From IMG/VR virus record IMGVR_UViG_3300022935_000005, positions 124,001-188,000 of that record: DNA of 64,000 bases. One strand, written 5' to 3'. Each line of letters starts with the position of its first letter. The first letter of the stretch is position 1. Made by a program: the position numbers and the translations under genes. Positions 43,188-51,171 of the stretch are shown here, one piece after another. Below the pieces are notes generated by a model. The model made no database searches and had not been told where the DNA came from. It saw only the letters and a list, made by a program, of their open reading frames with translations. Source of the stretch: a virus.

Positions 43188-44066
43188 ATGAGCACACTAG
43201 ATCCTAATTCAGTAAACGTAGTAATCTATCACGCCGATTGTACCGATGGATTCGGCGCCGCCTACTCTGCATGGAAGTGCTTGGGCAATAGAGCAGAATA
43301 CTACCCATGCAAGCACGGGACAGAGCCACCCAACGTGAAAGGAAAGAATGTTGTCATTCTTGACTTTTCATTTAACAATGAAACGACAAAGAAGATGATC
43401 GAAGAGTCTGCCGCACTCTTGATTATCGACCACCACAAGTCTGCGATGGTTGAGCTTCATGACATTCCTAACACGCATTTCGATATGACAAAGTCAGGTG
43501 CGATGCTTTCATGGGAATTCTTTCACCCTGGGAAAGAGCCACCGAAGTTTATCAAATACATCATGGATAGAGACTTGTGGACCTGGGAACTTGACTACTC
43601 AAAAGAGTTCTCTGCCGCGTTCGATATGGTTCCTTTTGAGTTCGAAGAATTTGAAAAGTTTGAAGATGATTCCGTCTTTGACGATGCAGTGAAGAGAGGC
43701 TCATACATTCTTGCTTATAGTAAGACTGTTATAAAGAAAGTCTGCGAAAAAGCACAACAAAGAAAACTGGATGACAAAGATGTCTTAGTTGTCAATGCAT
43801 CTCACTGGATGTCAGAGATTGGTGCTCGTCTAGCTCCTGATTGCGATTTTGCTTTAATCTGGTACTGGGATCACGAGGAGGGCCACACAAAGGTTAGTCT
43901 CCGTTCATTCCATGATACTGTTGATGTAGCTGAGGTCGCAAAAAGGTTTGGCGGCGGCGGCCATAGAAAGGCTTCCGGGTTCCAGCTCCCAAAGGGATCC
44001 CACATAGAGGATATATTTGATAAACCAAAAAAGACCTTGAGGTCCAGAAAGAAGCAGGAAGAGTAA
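43188..44066 (+). CDS. DHH/DHHA1 phosphoesterase
   Basis: Encodes 292 residues. Motifs: YHADCTDGFGAA, VILDFSF, IIDHHKS (DHH), MDRDLW, and the DHHA1 end FGGGGHRKASGF. Enzymes with this layout degrade short RNA (NrnA), phosphoesters or cyclic dinucleotides. In a phage it may recycle nanoRNA for nucleotide supply or remove nucleotide signals used in host defence; the sequence does not choose. The last 20 residues are a basic tail. Confidence 0.8.
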   Translation: MSTLDPNSVNVVIYHADCTDGFGAAYSAWKCLGNRAEYYPCKHGTEPPNVKGKNVVILDFSFNNETTKKMIEESAALLIIDHHKSAMVELHDIPNTHFDMTKSGAMLSWEFFHPGKEPPKFIKYIMDRDLWTWELDYSKEFSAAFDMVPFEFEEFEKFEDDSVFDDAVKRGSYILAYSKTVIKKVCEKAQQRKLDDKDVLVVNASHWMSEIGARLAPDCDFALIWYWDHEEGHTKVSLRSFHDTVDVAEVAKRFGGGGHRKASGFQLPKGSHIEDIFDKPKKTLRSRKKQEE

Positions 44067-44069
44067 TTG

Positions 44070-44624
44070 ATGAGTAAGGTTTATTCTACGATCTTAGCCG
44101 ATCCACCCTGGATGCAACGTGGAGGTGGTAAATCAAAACGAGGTGCTGACAGGCACTACCCTTTGATGAAAGAGGCAGATATCAAGAAAGTCATGTCTGA
44201 CATGCTGGATGGCAAAGTGGCCGACAATGCTCACATGTATATGTGGGTCGCCAATAACCACCTTCCTGAAGCGCTGAGAATAATAGAGCATCTGGGTTTC
44301 AAATATATCACCAATCTTGTATGGGCTAAGACTCATTTCGGTTTAGGAAGGTACTTCCGCGGCCAGCATGAGCTGTGCATATTCGCTACTAAGGGCCGCG
44401 GCTTTTCTGCTAGGACACAAGCTAATAACGTTCCCTCCCTTATTGGGGGTAAACTAGTTTCTCCTACCCGCCACAGTGCGAAGCCCGCCGAGATGTACGA
44501 ATTGATAGAAGGTAGAAGTGAGGGCCCCTTTCTGGAGCTGTTTGCGAGGACGAGACGCCCCGGCTGGGATGCGTTGGGTAATGAAGTACCTGAGGAAAAA
44601 GATGCAAAGACCGAACTGGGATGA
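44070..44624 (+). CDS. MT-A70-family adenine methyltransferase
   Basis: Encodes 184 residues from ATG 44070 (AGGAAGAG upstream). ILADPPW is the catalytic motif near residue 11. Also seen are HMYMWVANNHLPEAL, NLVWAKTHFGLGRYFRGQHEL and RPGWDALGNEVP, the normal course of the phage/bacterial MT-A70 group. It methylates N6 of adenine, presumably in phage DNA to resist restriction. Its end overlaps the dCMP deaminase gene by 23 bases. Confidence 0.82.
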   Translation: MSKVYSTILADPPWMQRGGGKSKRGADRHYPLMKEADIKKVMSDMLDGKVADNAHMYMWVANNHLPEALRIIEHLGFKYITNLVWAKTHFGLGRYFRGQHELCIFATKGRGFSARTQANNVPSLIGGKLVSPTRHSAKPAEMYELIEGRSEGPFLELFARTRRPGWDALGNEVPEEKDAKTELG

Positions 44625-45021
44625 CATATGGATGAAGTTTGCCTATTTGATTGCTGACCGGTCATATGACCCGCGTCACAAGGTGGGTTCTGTAGTTGTT
44701 ACTGACTCAAACACACAAGTGCTAGCAATAGGCTACAATGGAAATTATTCAGGCGGTCCAAATGAAGTCGAGTCAAACACACCTGGCGAGTCTGGCATGA
44801 TCCACGCGGAGATCAATGCAATGATAAAGCTAGACTTCAATAATCCGAATAGAAAGATAATGTATTTGACGCTAAGTCCTTGTCGAGCCTGCGCGAAAGC
44901 TATTGTCAATGGTGGCATTTCTGAGGTGGTGTACAGCGAAGAATATCGCGATACTTCTGGCTTAGAACTACTAAGTCACGCAGGAGTCAAAGTCAGAAGG
45001 CACGATATTAAGCAACTCTAG
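44602..45021 (+). CDS. dCMP deaminase
   Basis: Encodes 139 residues. ATG 44602 is preferred because GAGGAA lies 6-7 bases upstream; the frame is open to 44518 with further ATGs at 44569 and 44581. Zinc motif IHAEINAM (about residue 66) and PCRACAKAI (about 90) are typical. It converts dCMP to dUMP for ThyX and lowers the dCMP pool, so it competes with the dCMP hydroxymethylase for substrate. Confidence 0.88.
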   Translation: MQRPNWDDIWMKFAYLIADRSYDPRHKVGSVVVTDSNTQVLAIGYNGNYSGGPNEVESNTPGESGMIHAEINAMIKLDFNNPNRKIMYLTLSPCRACAKAIVNGGISEVVYSEEYRDTSGLELLSHAGVKVRRHDIKQL

Positions 45022-45027
45022 ATGACT

Positions 45028-45042
45028 TTGTATATTTAATGA
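45028..45042 (+). promoter_or_regulatory. Candidate late promoter (TATATTTAA type)
   Basis: TTTGTATATTTAATG stands about 35 bases before the first gene of the virion-internal block, like the copies at 1206 and 26412. Confidence 0.35.
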
Positions 45043-45075
45043 TGTTACGTTTAGCTATGATGGAGATGTGATAGC

Positions 45076-46494
45076 ATGAAAAAGAATCTTACAGAGTCCC
45101 TTGCATACGAGTGCGTGCGATTAGTTTTTAAGTCTAGGTTAGAGGACTTGACTGAAGCTGCCCTCAACGAAGGGGTATCCGACGGCATTATGCTGTTGGA
45201 GAAGTTTGACGAAAACGACGCCGCCAATCTTGAAAAAAATGTGAAGGCGATAGCAGATATGATAGGTAGCCTCGAAAGCAAGCTTTCAAACGCTGGTGAG
45301 GGCTGGAAGCCTGTGGTCGACTCCCTAAAAAATCAAGTCAGCGGTTTGGATACGAAAGCTATTGCTCAACTTGCTATAAGCGGTGACACAAAGAAGCTAG
45401 CAAAAGCCTCCGCTGAATATACGAAGAAAGTCCAGACCATCGCGTCTGAGGTAGCAGCTATCCTTGACGCCACCGAGCAGATGAGAAAGAACCTCAAGAA
45501 TTTTGAGGGTGATGTCGGCGATAACAAGTCTGAAACGATCGCCTCTCTTTCTGACAAAGTAGAGAAGTTCCCCGATGTCAGCAAGCTTGAGAAGGGCATA
45601 GATTCTGTTTATAAGGTCCCTAAGTGGTTCCAGTCGGCATGGGCAGAGGGATCCAAGTCAGCTGAGAAAGAAACTAAGGGTGGGTTTTTTAAGAAAGCTA
45701 TGTCCTTCATTGGAGGCCTCTTCAAAGGCGCCAAGACCGGTCGTGTTGTTGATGCCAAGGTTCTGGCGGACGCGATCAAAGCGACCCCCTATGAGGCTCT
45801 GATGGCTCTAGATCTTCAAGGAGAAGTTCAAGCACTAACAGGGGCTTCCCAGGGAACAGCGGGAGAAACTGCCGAATTGGCTTCCGCAGGAGTCGCTGCA
45901 TCTGGCGATGGCGAAGGAGGCGAGTCATCTGGCGGCGCAGACGCGGAAGCAGTAGAGAAGGAGTTGGGAGCTCCTCCCGCTTCAGAAGAGGAGTCGGCAG
46001 AAGAGCAAGCCGCCGCCGAAGAGGAGCTAAAAGCAGCAGCTCAAGATGCAGCCAGCGAACCAGTGCCGCCAGCCGTTGCTGCCGCAAAGGCGTTAGACGA
46101 CTGGCAGGCGGGTCTTTCAAAGTCTTCGCAGCAGGCTCTCGCTACAAAGGACCGCATTGGCTCACTGAAAACAGCTATTAATACATCTTTAGAAGGCGGA
46201 GCTGATGCGTTAGCAAAAGAAGTCCAGTCTGCAGTTGCCAGTTGGAGATCAGAACATGAAGAGACATTGATGAAATCTCGCCGATTTGCTAAGAAGAATT
46301 TTGATTCTCTCGAAAGTTTGATTCCGCAGTTAGTATCAATGATGTTAAAAAAGACTTCAGAATCTCAACTAAAGTTGACTAAAGGGATGGTCCACAAGAC
46401 AGTCCACAATGCGCTTAGCCGAAAGTTTAATGCTTCCGGAACTCTACTTGAGTCTTCTAGATGGCAAAAGCTCGCCGGAATGGGGGAAAAGTAG
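45076..46494 (+). CDS. Probable virion-internal coiled-coil protein
   Basis: Encodes 472 residues. N-terminal amphipathic helix with L-x-E sites (EDLTEAALNEG at about 25-33). Long coiled-coil stretch to about 190, then GGFFKKAMSFIGGLFKGAK, a short membrane-active-looking helix at about 200. An Ala/Glu-rich linker follows (280-345) and a helical C-terminus. No enzyme motif. First gene after a candidate late promoter. Fits a core or ejected protein, but this is inferred from composition and the N-terminal pattern. Confidence 0.5.
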   Translation: MKKNLTESLAYECVRLVFKSRLEDLTEAALNEGVSDGIMLLEKFDENDAANLEKNVKAIADMIGSLESKLSNAGEGWKPVVDSLKNQVSGLDTKAIAQLAISGDTKKLAKASAEYTKKVQTIASEVAAILDATEQMRKNLKNFEGDVGDNKSETIASLSDKVEKFPDVSKLEKGIDSVYKVPKWFQSAWAEGSKSAEKETKGGFFKKAMSFIGGLFKGAKTGRVVDAKVLADAIKATPYEALMALDLQGEVQALTGASQGTAGETAELASAGVAASGDGEGGESSGGADAEAVEKELGAPPASEEESAEEQAAAEEELKAAAQDAASEPVPPAVAAAKALDDWQAGLSKSSQQALATKDRIGSLKTAINTSLEGGADALAKEVQSAVASWRSEHEETLMKSRRFAKKNFDSLESLIPQLVSMMLKKTSESQLKLTKGMVHKTVHNALSRKFNASGTLLESSRWQKLAGMGEK

Positions 46495-46905
46495 ATGTCA
46501 GTTGATACGAAATTTCTTCTTGAAGCATTTCGATATGAGTATAATACTCGCTTAAATGAGATCATCGGTGAGGTTGACGCGTTTGATGAAGATGGAAACA
46601 TGCTGTTATCACCTGACCTGAAGGTTCGCCACAAAGACTCGGGATTAGAATATACGATCGATAGAGTCGAGGGCGAGGAGGGTGATATCCAGATATTCTT
46701 AAGAGCTCCTGAAGAGCCACGCTTTGAGCCTCAACCAGAGGAAGCAGAGCTTTTAGGTGAACCAAGAATGGAAGACATTCTGGGAGAGCAAGACCCCGCT
46801 CCTGAGACAGTTTCACTTTTACAGGATGAACCTGTTGATTCCCAAGAAGAGACAATTTTTGTGATCGATCAAGAAGAGTTCGAGAAAGACTACGAGGTAG
46901 ACTGA
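46495..46905 (+). CDS. Acidic protein with L-x-E N-terminus
   Basis: Encodes 136 residues starting directly after the previous stop. N-terminal helix DTKFLLEAFRYEYNTRLNE, then a small beta segment (LSPDLKVRHKDSGLEYTID, a KOW/SH3-like look) and a long acidic, Pro-rich tail. The pattern LEYTIDRVEGEEGDIQIFL suggests a small barrel. Function unknown; probable virion component by neighbourhood. Confidence 0.5.
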   Translation: MSVDTKFLLEAFRYEYNTRLNEIIGEVDAFDEDGNMLLSPDLKVRHKDSGLEYTIDRVEGEEGDIQIFLRAPEEPRFEPQPEEAELLGEPRMEDILGEQDPAPETVSLLQDEPVDSQEETIFVIDQEEFEKDYEVD

Positions 46906-46906
46906 G

Positions 46907-47620
46907 ATGCCAGCAATTACAGACAAAGAGATTTTGCAAGTTATTCAAGAGACGTTAGGAAAACCCAAGGTCTCGAAAAAAATTCTTAATGAAGCCTATG
47001 TGCTACAACCCAAGAAGTACGACATTCAAACTGACGTTTTGAGTGAAAAATCTATTGCTGCCAATATCCAAGATTTCGAAGATACAGTAAAGATCGTGAA
47101 CGAAGTGTCTGCAAAGCTTGATACTGTAGACAGAACAGACTTGAACGCCAAAGACAGCGGCTTTCGAGAACTAAAGGTCGCAGAAGCCTATAACTTAAAT
47201 AACGCGTTTTTGACCTCATTACACTTTGATAACATAGCTGATCCAACCTCTAAAGTCTCTATGGATTCTTTGGCGTACATAAGACTCTCACGTGATTTTG
47301 GCAGTTTTGAAGACTGGCAAAAGGATTTCATAGCATGCGCGTTATCTGCTAGGGATGGGTATGTTGTAACAGTGTATAATGGTTCTTTAAACAGATACAT
47401 GAACATTATGATTGATGATTGTCAGGTTGGGATGATGGCAAACTGCTTTCCCGTGATCTGCCTGTCTGTTAGAGAAAGAAACTACTTTAGGGATTATCTA
47501 AATGATCGCCGTTCTTACGTCTTTGCTATGATGAAAGAACTTCGATGGTCATTGATCGAGAAAAGAATTAAAAGAGCCGACAAAGTGGCAAAACTTTTGT
47601 CAACACCATTAGGGGACTAG
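46907..47620 (+). CDS. Superoxide-dismutase-fold virion protein, metal site lost
   Basis: Encodes 237 residues. After an N-terminal helix and KKILNEAY (L-x-E), residues about 90-225 follow the Fe/Mn superoxide dismutase pattern: EAYNLNNAFLTSL, DFGSFEDWQKDF, GYVVTVYN, and FPVICLSVRERNYFRDYLND where active enzymes have D-x-W-E-H-A-Y. Both metal ligands of that last motif are replaced (Asp by Ser, His by Arg). The fold is probably kept for structure and the protein is unlikely to dismutate superoxide. Related proteins occur near structural genes of marine phages as far as I recall. Confidence 0.6.
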   Translation: MPAITDKEILQVIQETLGKPKVSKKILNEAYVLQPKKYDIQTDVLSEKSIAANIQDFEDTVKIVNEVSAKLDTVDRTDLNAKDSGFRELKVAEAYNLNNAFLTSLHFDNIADPTSKVSMDSLAYIRLSRDFGSFEDWQKDFIACALSARDGYVVTVYNGSLNRYMNIMIDDCQVGMMANCFPVICLSVRERNYFRDYLNDRRSYVFAMMKELRWSLIEKRIKRADKVAKLLSTPLGD

Positions 47621-47622
47621 TC

Positions 47623-48249
47623 ATGAAAAGAAGCGACCTGAAAGAGTATTTCCGCCGTCAATATTCAATCCTCGTAGAGCAGGAAGAAGAAGAAGATCTG
47701 TTTGCTACGGACGATGAAGGTGATGAGGGCGGTGATGACGAAGCCGGTGATGAGGATACAGGTGGTGAAGGTGCCGGTGAAGAGGAAGCTGAAGCCGAAG
47801 CCGAAGAGGAAGAAGAAGTTGAAGTTGATGAAGAAGACAAGCAGAGATTTCAGCGCTCAATAGACGATCACCTCCAAGCTCTTTTAATAGACATTGAAGC
47901 AGACGCCATAAAGTCGGCTGCAGTACAGGAAGAGAGCTACAGCCTGAAAAGATTATTTTTGTTTGAGTCTTCTGACGTTTCTTTAGACGTTGATAAGTTT
48001 GCTAGTGAGGTTGCTCGTCTCATCCTCAACTTCGATGCGTTTGTTGACGTTGAAGAGTTAATGTTAACTAAAGTCAGAAATTTTCTTCTTGACAAGCACG
48101 GACAAGAAGTGGCTGATGAAGTAGAGAATCTTTTATCTGGTCGTCACGACATTAGAAGAAAAGAAGACGTTCGTCATGATGAAGAAGAAGTTGACGAGCA
48201 AGTTCCTATTGCTGTTGGCGCAACTACAGCGGCAGGAGGAGGCGCGTGA
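47623..48249 (+). CDS. Acidic virion-internal-type protein
   Basis: Encodes 208 residues. N-terminus MKRSDLKEYFRRQYSILVE followed by about 45 residues almost all Glu, Asp, Gly and Ala. A helical domain covers 75-190, and the end DEQVPIAVGATT recalls the end of the small protein at 15305. Helix plus LVE is the capsid-targeting-like pattern. Function unknown. The stop overlaps the next GTG start. Confidence 0.5.
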   Translation: MKRSDLKEYFRRQYSILVEQEEEEDLFATDDEGDEGGDDEAGDEDTGGEGAGEEEAEAEAEEEEEVEVDEEDKQRFQRSIDDHLQALLIDIEADAIKSAAVQEESYSLKRLFLFESSDVSLDVDKFASEVARLILNFDAFVDVEELMLTKVRNFLLDKHGQEVADEVENLLSGRHDIRRKEDVRHDEEEVDEQVPIAVGATTAAGGGA

Positions 48250-48524
48250 GCGATACTTTCGTTACAAGAAAGTCTGTGCACATCAACCTTATGAAAGAGA
48301 CCCATGCGGAATTTAGGGTCTTGGCGTTTAGAAAGAAGCTGTCGATGCAAGCAATAGTTGAAGGGCTCGTTTCACAACTAGTTAACGGTCATCCAGCTTT
48401 GAATAAGATTGTAGATAATATAGCGGCCGCCAAGAAAGACGAAGATTTTCGAAAAGTTATTGGTACTGATGCCGAAAGTGTATATGATATTCTAGAGGGT
48501 CTTGATTCTCTTAAGGGTGATTGA
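48246..48524 (+). CDS. Ribbon-helix-helix DNA-binding protein
   Basis: A GTG start overlapping the upstream stop gives 92 residues. KSVHINLMKETHAEFRVLAFRKKLSMQAIVEGLVSQLV has the strand-helix-helix outline of Arc/CopG proteins (polar strand, then L-x-x-L-A and a second helix). The C-terminal 35 residues are helical. It may be a local transcription regulator or a structural DNA-binding protein. Confidence 0.6.
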   Translation: MSDTFVTRKSVHINLMKETHAEFRVLAFRKKLSMQAIVEGLVSQLVNGHPALNKIVDNIAAAKKDEDFRKVIGTDAESVYDILEGLDSLKGD

Positions 48525-48526
48525 TA

Positions 48527-48787
48527 ATGTTCGAGTTCTTGTTTGCAAGCAGCCGGATTAAGCGACTTGAAAGAAGACTTGATTACCTCGAAAAGCAGAA
48601 TGAAGTGCTTACGATGGCTCTCAGGTCAATACAAGACAACCTAATATCAGCAGCAGCGAATAGTAAGTCTCTTGAGAGAGATGTTAGAGAGATTAGAGCG
48701 TTATTGAACGAGTTCGTTCGTCAAGCAGAAGAAGCTCACAATGCCTACCTACTAAGTACCCTACCAGATGATGGGTATGAACACTGA
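48527..48787 (+). CDS. Coiled-coil protein
   Basis: Encodes 86 residues from ATG 48527. MFEFLFAS then a heptad-repeat coiled coil from residue 10 to 70 (RIKRLERRLDYLEKQNEVL). No membrane segment is certain; the first 8 residues are hydrophobic. Function unknown; next to the holin-like gene. Confidence 0.5.
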   Translation: MFEFLFASSRIKRLERRLDYLEKQNEVLTMALRSIQDNLISAAANSKSLERDVREIRALLNEFVRQAEEAHNAYLLSTLPDDGYEH

Positions 48788-48827
48788 CGTCGGTGATATT
48801 TATCAAATGTAACGCTGGAGGTTACCC

Positions 48828-49109
48828 ATGTCTGATCAAAGACTAGATGATGCCGTGGAGCATGTGGAAGAGATAGCTGATAGAGTTCAAGAGGCCGCCG
48901 AAAAGCTGGCTGGTAGCGATAAGTTAGGTGCGATCGATCAGATTGTGGGCAGAGTAATATCTAGAAAGTTCTTTGTTTTTTTAACGGCTACGGGCTTGTT
49001 AACTTGGTCAAATTTAGACAGCGACACGTGGGGTCTTATAGCCGTTATATATATCGGCGGACAGACAGTAATCGATGCAGCGGTTGCCTGGAAGCATGGG
49101 AATAGATAA
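48828..49109 (+). CDS. Holin-like membrane protein
   Basis: Encodes 93 residues with GGAGG upstream. An amphipathic helix (1-40) leads to two hydrophobic segments, FFVFLTATGLLTW and TWGLIAVIYIGGQTVIDAA, separated by a short NLDSD turn, and a basic end. The two-segment layout with inside-facing ends is that of class II holins. The spanin-like gene follows 2 bases later, which supports a lysis role. Confidence 0.6.
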   Translation: MSDQRLDDAVEHVEEIADRVQEAAEKLAGSDKLGAIDQIVGRVISRKFFVFLTATGLLTWSNLDSDTWGLIAVIYIGGQTVIDAAVAWKHGNR

Positions 49110-49111
49110 CG

Positions 49112-49486
49112 ATGTTACCTCTTGTGATTTGGCAAAAAATAAAGAATTGGTGTAAAGAGCGGTGGGAGCTTATCGCTGGTTTTCTCGTTGGGATATTTAC
49201 TCTGTTGTTATTTCTAAAGAGAGACGACGCTAAAGACGTCCTTGACAAGAAAGATGATTTGCAACAAGACATATCAAATTCAGAAACTAAAGCACGTGAA
49301 CAACTAGAAGAAGAGTGGAACTCTAATATAGATGAATTTCTTACTAGAAACTCAAAGATCGAAGAAGAGCATAAGCAGAAACTCCGCGAAGTCGAAGATG
49401 ACAAAAAAGACAGAGTTAAGGAACTTATGAGTTCTGATAAACCAGAACAAGAGATAGCTGAAGCGTTGGCGAAGCTTTTAAAATAA
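49112..49486 (+). CDS. Inner-membrane spanin-like protein
   Basis: Encodes 124 residues: one N-terminal membrane segment (WELIAGFLVGIFTLLLFL, about 18-35) followed by a highly charged coiled coil to the C-terminus. That is the outline of Rz-type inner-membrane spanins. No lipoprotein partner is nested in it. The holin-like gene directly upstream supports the reading. Confidence 0.55.
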   Translation: MLPLVIWQKIKNWCKERWELIAGFLVGIFTLLLFLKRDDAKDVLDKKDDLQQDISNSETKAREQLEEEWNSNIDEFLTRNSKIEEEHKQKLREVEDDKKDRVKELMSSDKPEQEIAEALAKLLK

Positions 49487-49502
49487 ACACAATGGAGAAA
49501 AA

Positions 49503-50615
49503 ATGAGTAAGTATTCACTTAAGAAAGCGTTATTAGGAGAAGCCACGCAGCCACGCAAACTATCAGCTCGTGAGCTTAGAAGTATGATTATGTCTGAATC
49601 TCGTCGAACTCTTAAAGAGCACACTATACCTGATAAGAATGCGGATATCAATGATATGGATGCCGATGCTGTTTGGGACATCATGACAGGTGATAATGTT
49701 GAAGAAGCACAGGCTCTTCTTGACAGAATTGGTTCCGCCACTGGATGGGGCGGAGGTGCTCTAAGCAAGGCTGGTATTACTGGCGAAACTCTAAAAGACA
49801 AAGCAGAGGAGATCTTCAAGGATAAAGCGACTTTTGCTGGCCGGGTGAGTGGCATGGTCGCAAAGCTTGATGCTGCAGAAGGGTTCGCAAAACCAGAGAT
49901 GCCTGCCCTGGAGGGTGGTGATGCCGCTGCTCTACAAGACGCTCTTGATGAGGAAGGCGAATTCAACGTCGATATCGGCTCTGACTTTGGCGGAGGTACG
50001 GCGGATTTCCAGGAATACGCCGCTGAAAAGCTTGAAGACGAGGTCACTTCTGGAGAAAAGAAAGAAGAAGGCGCTTGGAGAAAAGGTGATGTTCTACTTG
50101 AGCGCTGGACTCGTTTAGCGGGAATTGTACATCCTCAACCGATCAATGAGATTGAGTCCGATAAGAGGTTTCCATTCCCAGGTGCTGGGAAGGTCATGCC
50201 TGGAGCCGCAAACATTGGTGACTCCGGATCAATTGATCTTAACGCCGCTGAGGGCGAGGCGAAAGCTTTCCTAACGAAGGGTAAAGACAACGCTGGCGAC
50301 GATCTAAGTGTGACACAAAATCAGAGCATGAAGAATAGCAAGATGAAGCCGACCCAAACTAATGTCAAGGCTGCAAAATCGATGTTGTTCGCTCTCGCAA
50401 ATATCGGTCAAGACATGGAGGGAGCCTTTGCCTCTTCTGAAGGCGAGATCATTGACGGTCACCACCGCTGGTCTGGTCAATGGCTAAGGTCTGGTGGAGA
50501 TGCCGACATGACAGGCGTTCACGTCGTTGATAAGGGTGGCATGAGCACCCCTGAATTCCTGACAATGCTGACAGTCGTCGGTAATGCAATGGGACGACCA
50601 ACTAAGCTAGCGTAA
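49503..50615 (+). CDS. Virion-type protein with ParB/Srx-like C-terminal domain
   Basis: Encodes 370 residues. N-terminus MSKYSLKKALLGEAT, then a second helix with RSMIMSES, is capsid-targeting-like. A helical/acidic middle follows. The C-terminal 100 residues contain KPTQTNVKAAKSMLFALANI and IIDGHHRWSG (about residue 316), the signature loop of ParB/sulfiredoxin folds (G-H-x-R). Such domains bind or hydrolyse nucleotides or DNA. Its place among probable internal proteins suggests an injected activity, which is speculative. Confidence 0.55.
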   Translation: MSKYSLKKALLGEATQPRKLSARELRSMIMSESRRTLKEHTIPDKNADINDMDADAVWDIMTGDNVEEAQALLDRIGSATGWGGGALSKAGITGETLKDKAEEIFKDKATFAGRVSGMVAKLDAAEGFAKPEMPALEGGDAAALQDALDEEGEFNVDIGSDFGGGTADFQEYAAEKLEDEVTSGEKKEEGAWRKGDVLLERWTRLAGIVHPQPINEIESDKRFPFPGAGKVMPGAANIGDSGSIDLNAAEGEAKAFLTKGKDNAGDDLSVTQNQSMKNSKMKPTQTNVKAAKSMLFALANIGQDMEGAFASSEGEIIDGHHRWSGQWLRSGGDADMTGVHVVDKGGMSTPEFLTMLTVVGNAMGRPTKLA

Positions 50616-50618
50616 GTG

Positions 50619-50646
50619 TTTACCCTGAAGAGTAAGCCAGTACAAT
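50619..50646 (+). promoter_or_regulatory. Promoter TTTACC-N16-TACAAT, possibly leaderless
   Basis: TTTACC (50619-50624), a 16-base spacer and TACAAT (50641-50646) end 6 bases before ATG 50653. No ribosome site is visible. Confidence 0.35.
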
Positions 50647-50652
50647 ATATCC

Positions 50653-51120
50653 ATGAAAGAATTGCTTAAAAACTTTATTTGTTCGTGGATTTGTTGCTGG
50701 CTTATTTTTTACCCAACCTTATCCTACGCAGACGACAAGGTTGTGGTAGACGACCCAATACCGATAAATAAAGGTCAAGTTGCTCCCTTTTCCGGTGTTT
50801 TGTTTCCTACTCTTAAAGCAGCGCAGCTGACAGCCCAGCTAGAGTCCTTTGAAGCTTCATGCGCATTAAAGACAAAGAAAGAAGTTGATCTCGCTGTCAG
50901 TGTTGTTCAACTGAAGCTGGATAATTGTTCGTCTTCTAGAGCTGTTCTAGAAGATATGTACAAAACGCAGATACAGTCACAGAGAGAGTACATAAATTTT
51001 CTAGAGAAAAAAGCTACTTCTCCGAAAATATCCAGAGAAGTTGTTTTTATTATTGGTATTGTAGCTGGGGTGGGAATTACAATAGGCGCTGGCTACGCCA
51101 TGCGGCAAGCAGCTCAATAA
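50653..51120 (+). CDS. Exported protein with C-terminal membrane anchor (spanin-like?)
   Basis: Encodes 155 residues. A hydrophobic N-terminal signal (FICSWICCWLIFYPTLSYA) is followed by KGQVAPFSGVLFPTLKAAQL, a coiled-coil region with two Cys, and a C-terminal membrane segment (VVFIIGIVAGVGITIGAGYA). A periplasmic coiled coil between envelope anchors fits a spanin or other lysis helper. No proper lipobox is visible at the signal cleavage area. Function uncertain. Confidence 0.5.
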   Translation: MKELLKNFICSWICCWLIFYPTLSYADDKVVVDDPIPINKGQVAPFSGVLFPTLKAAQLTAQLESFEASCALKTKKEVDLAVSVVQLKLDNCSSSRAVLEDMYKTQIQSQREYINFLEKKATSPKISREVVFIIGIVAGVGITIGAGYAMRQAAQ

Positions 51121-51139
51121 CCTAAGCAAACTAATTCCC

Positions 51140-51168
51140 CACCCCATATTTAGCATATGAGGTGTTTT
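51140..51168 (+). promoter_or_regulatory. Hairpin covering a ribosome-binding site
   Basis: CACCCCATAT (51140-51149) pairs with ATATGAGGTG (51155-51164), with one mismatch and a 5-base loop, followed by TTTT. It contains the GAGGTG box of the gene starting at 51172. It may be a terminator for the upstream gene, a translation switch, or both. Confidence 0.45.
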
Positions 51169-51171
51169 GTT

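Noticed and set aside
47680-47840. Long GA-rich repeat resembling a simple-sequence element or array
   Set aside because: It encodes an acidic Glu/Asp linker; unit length and phase are irregular. Not a CRISPR or regulatory repeat.
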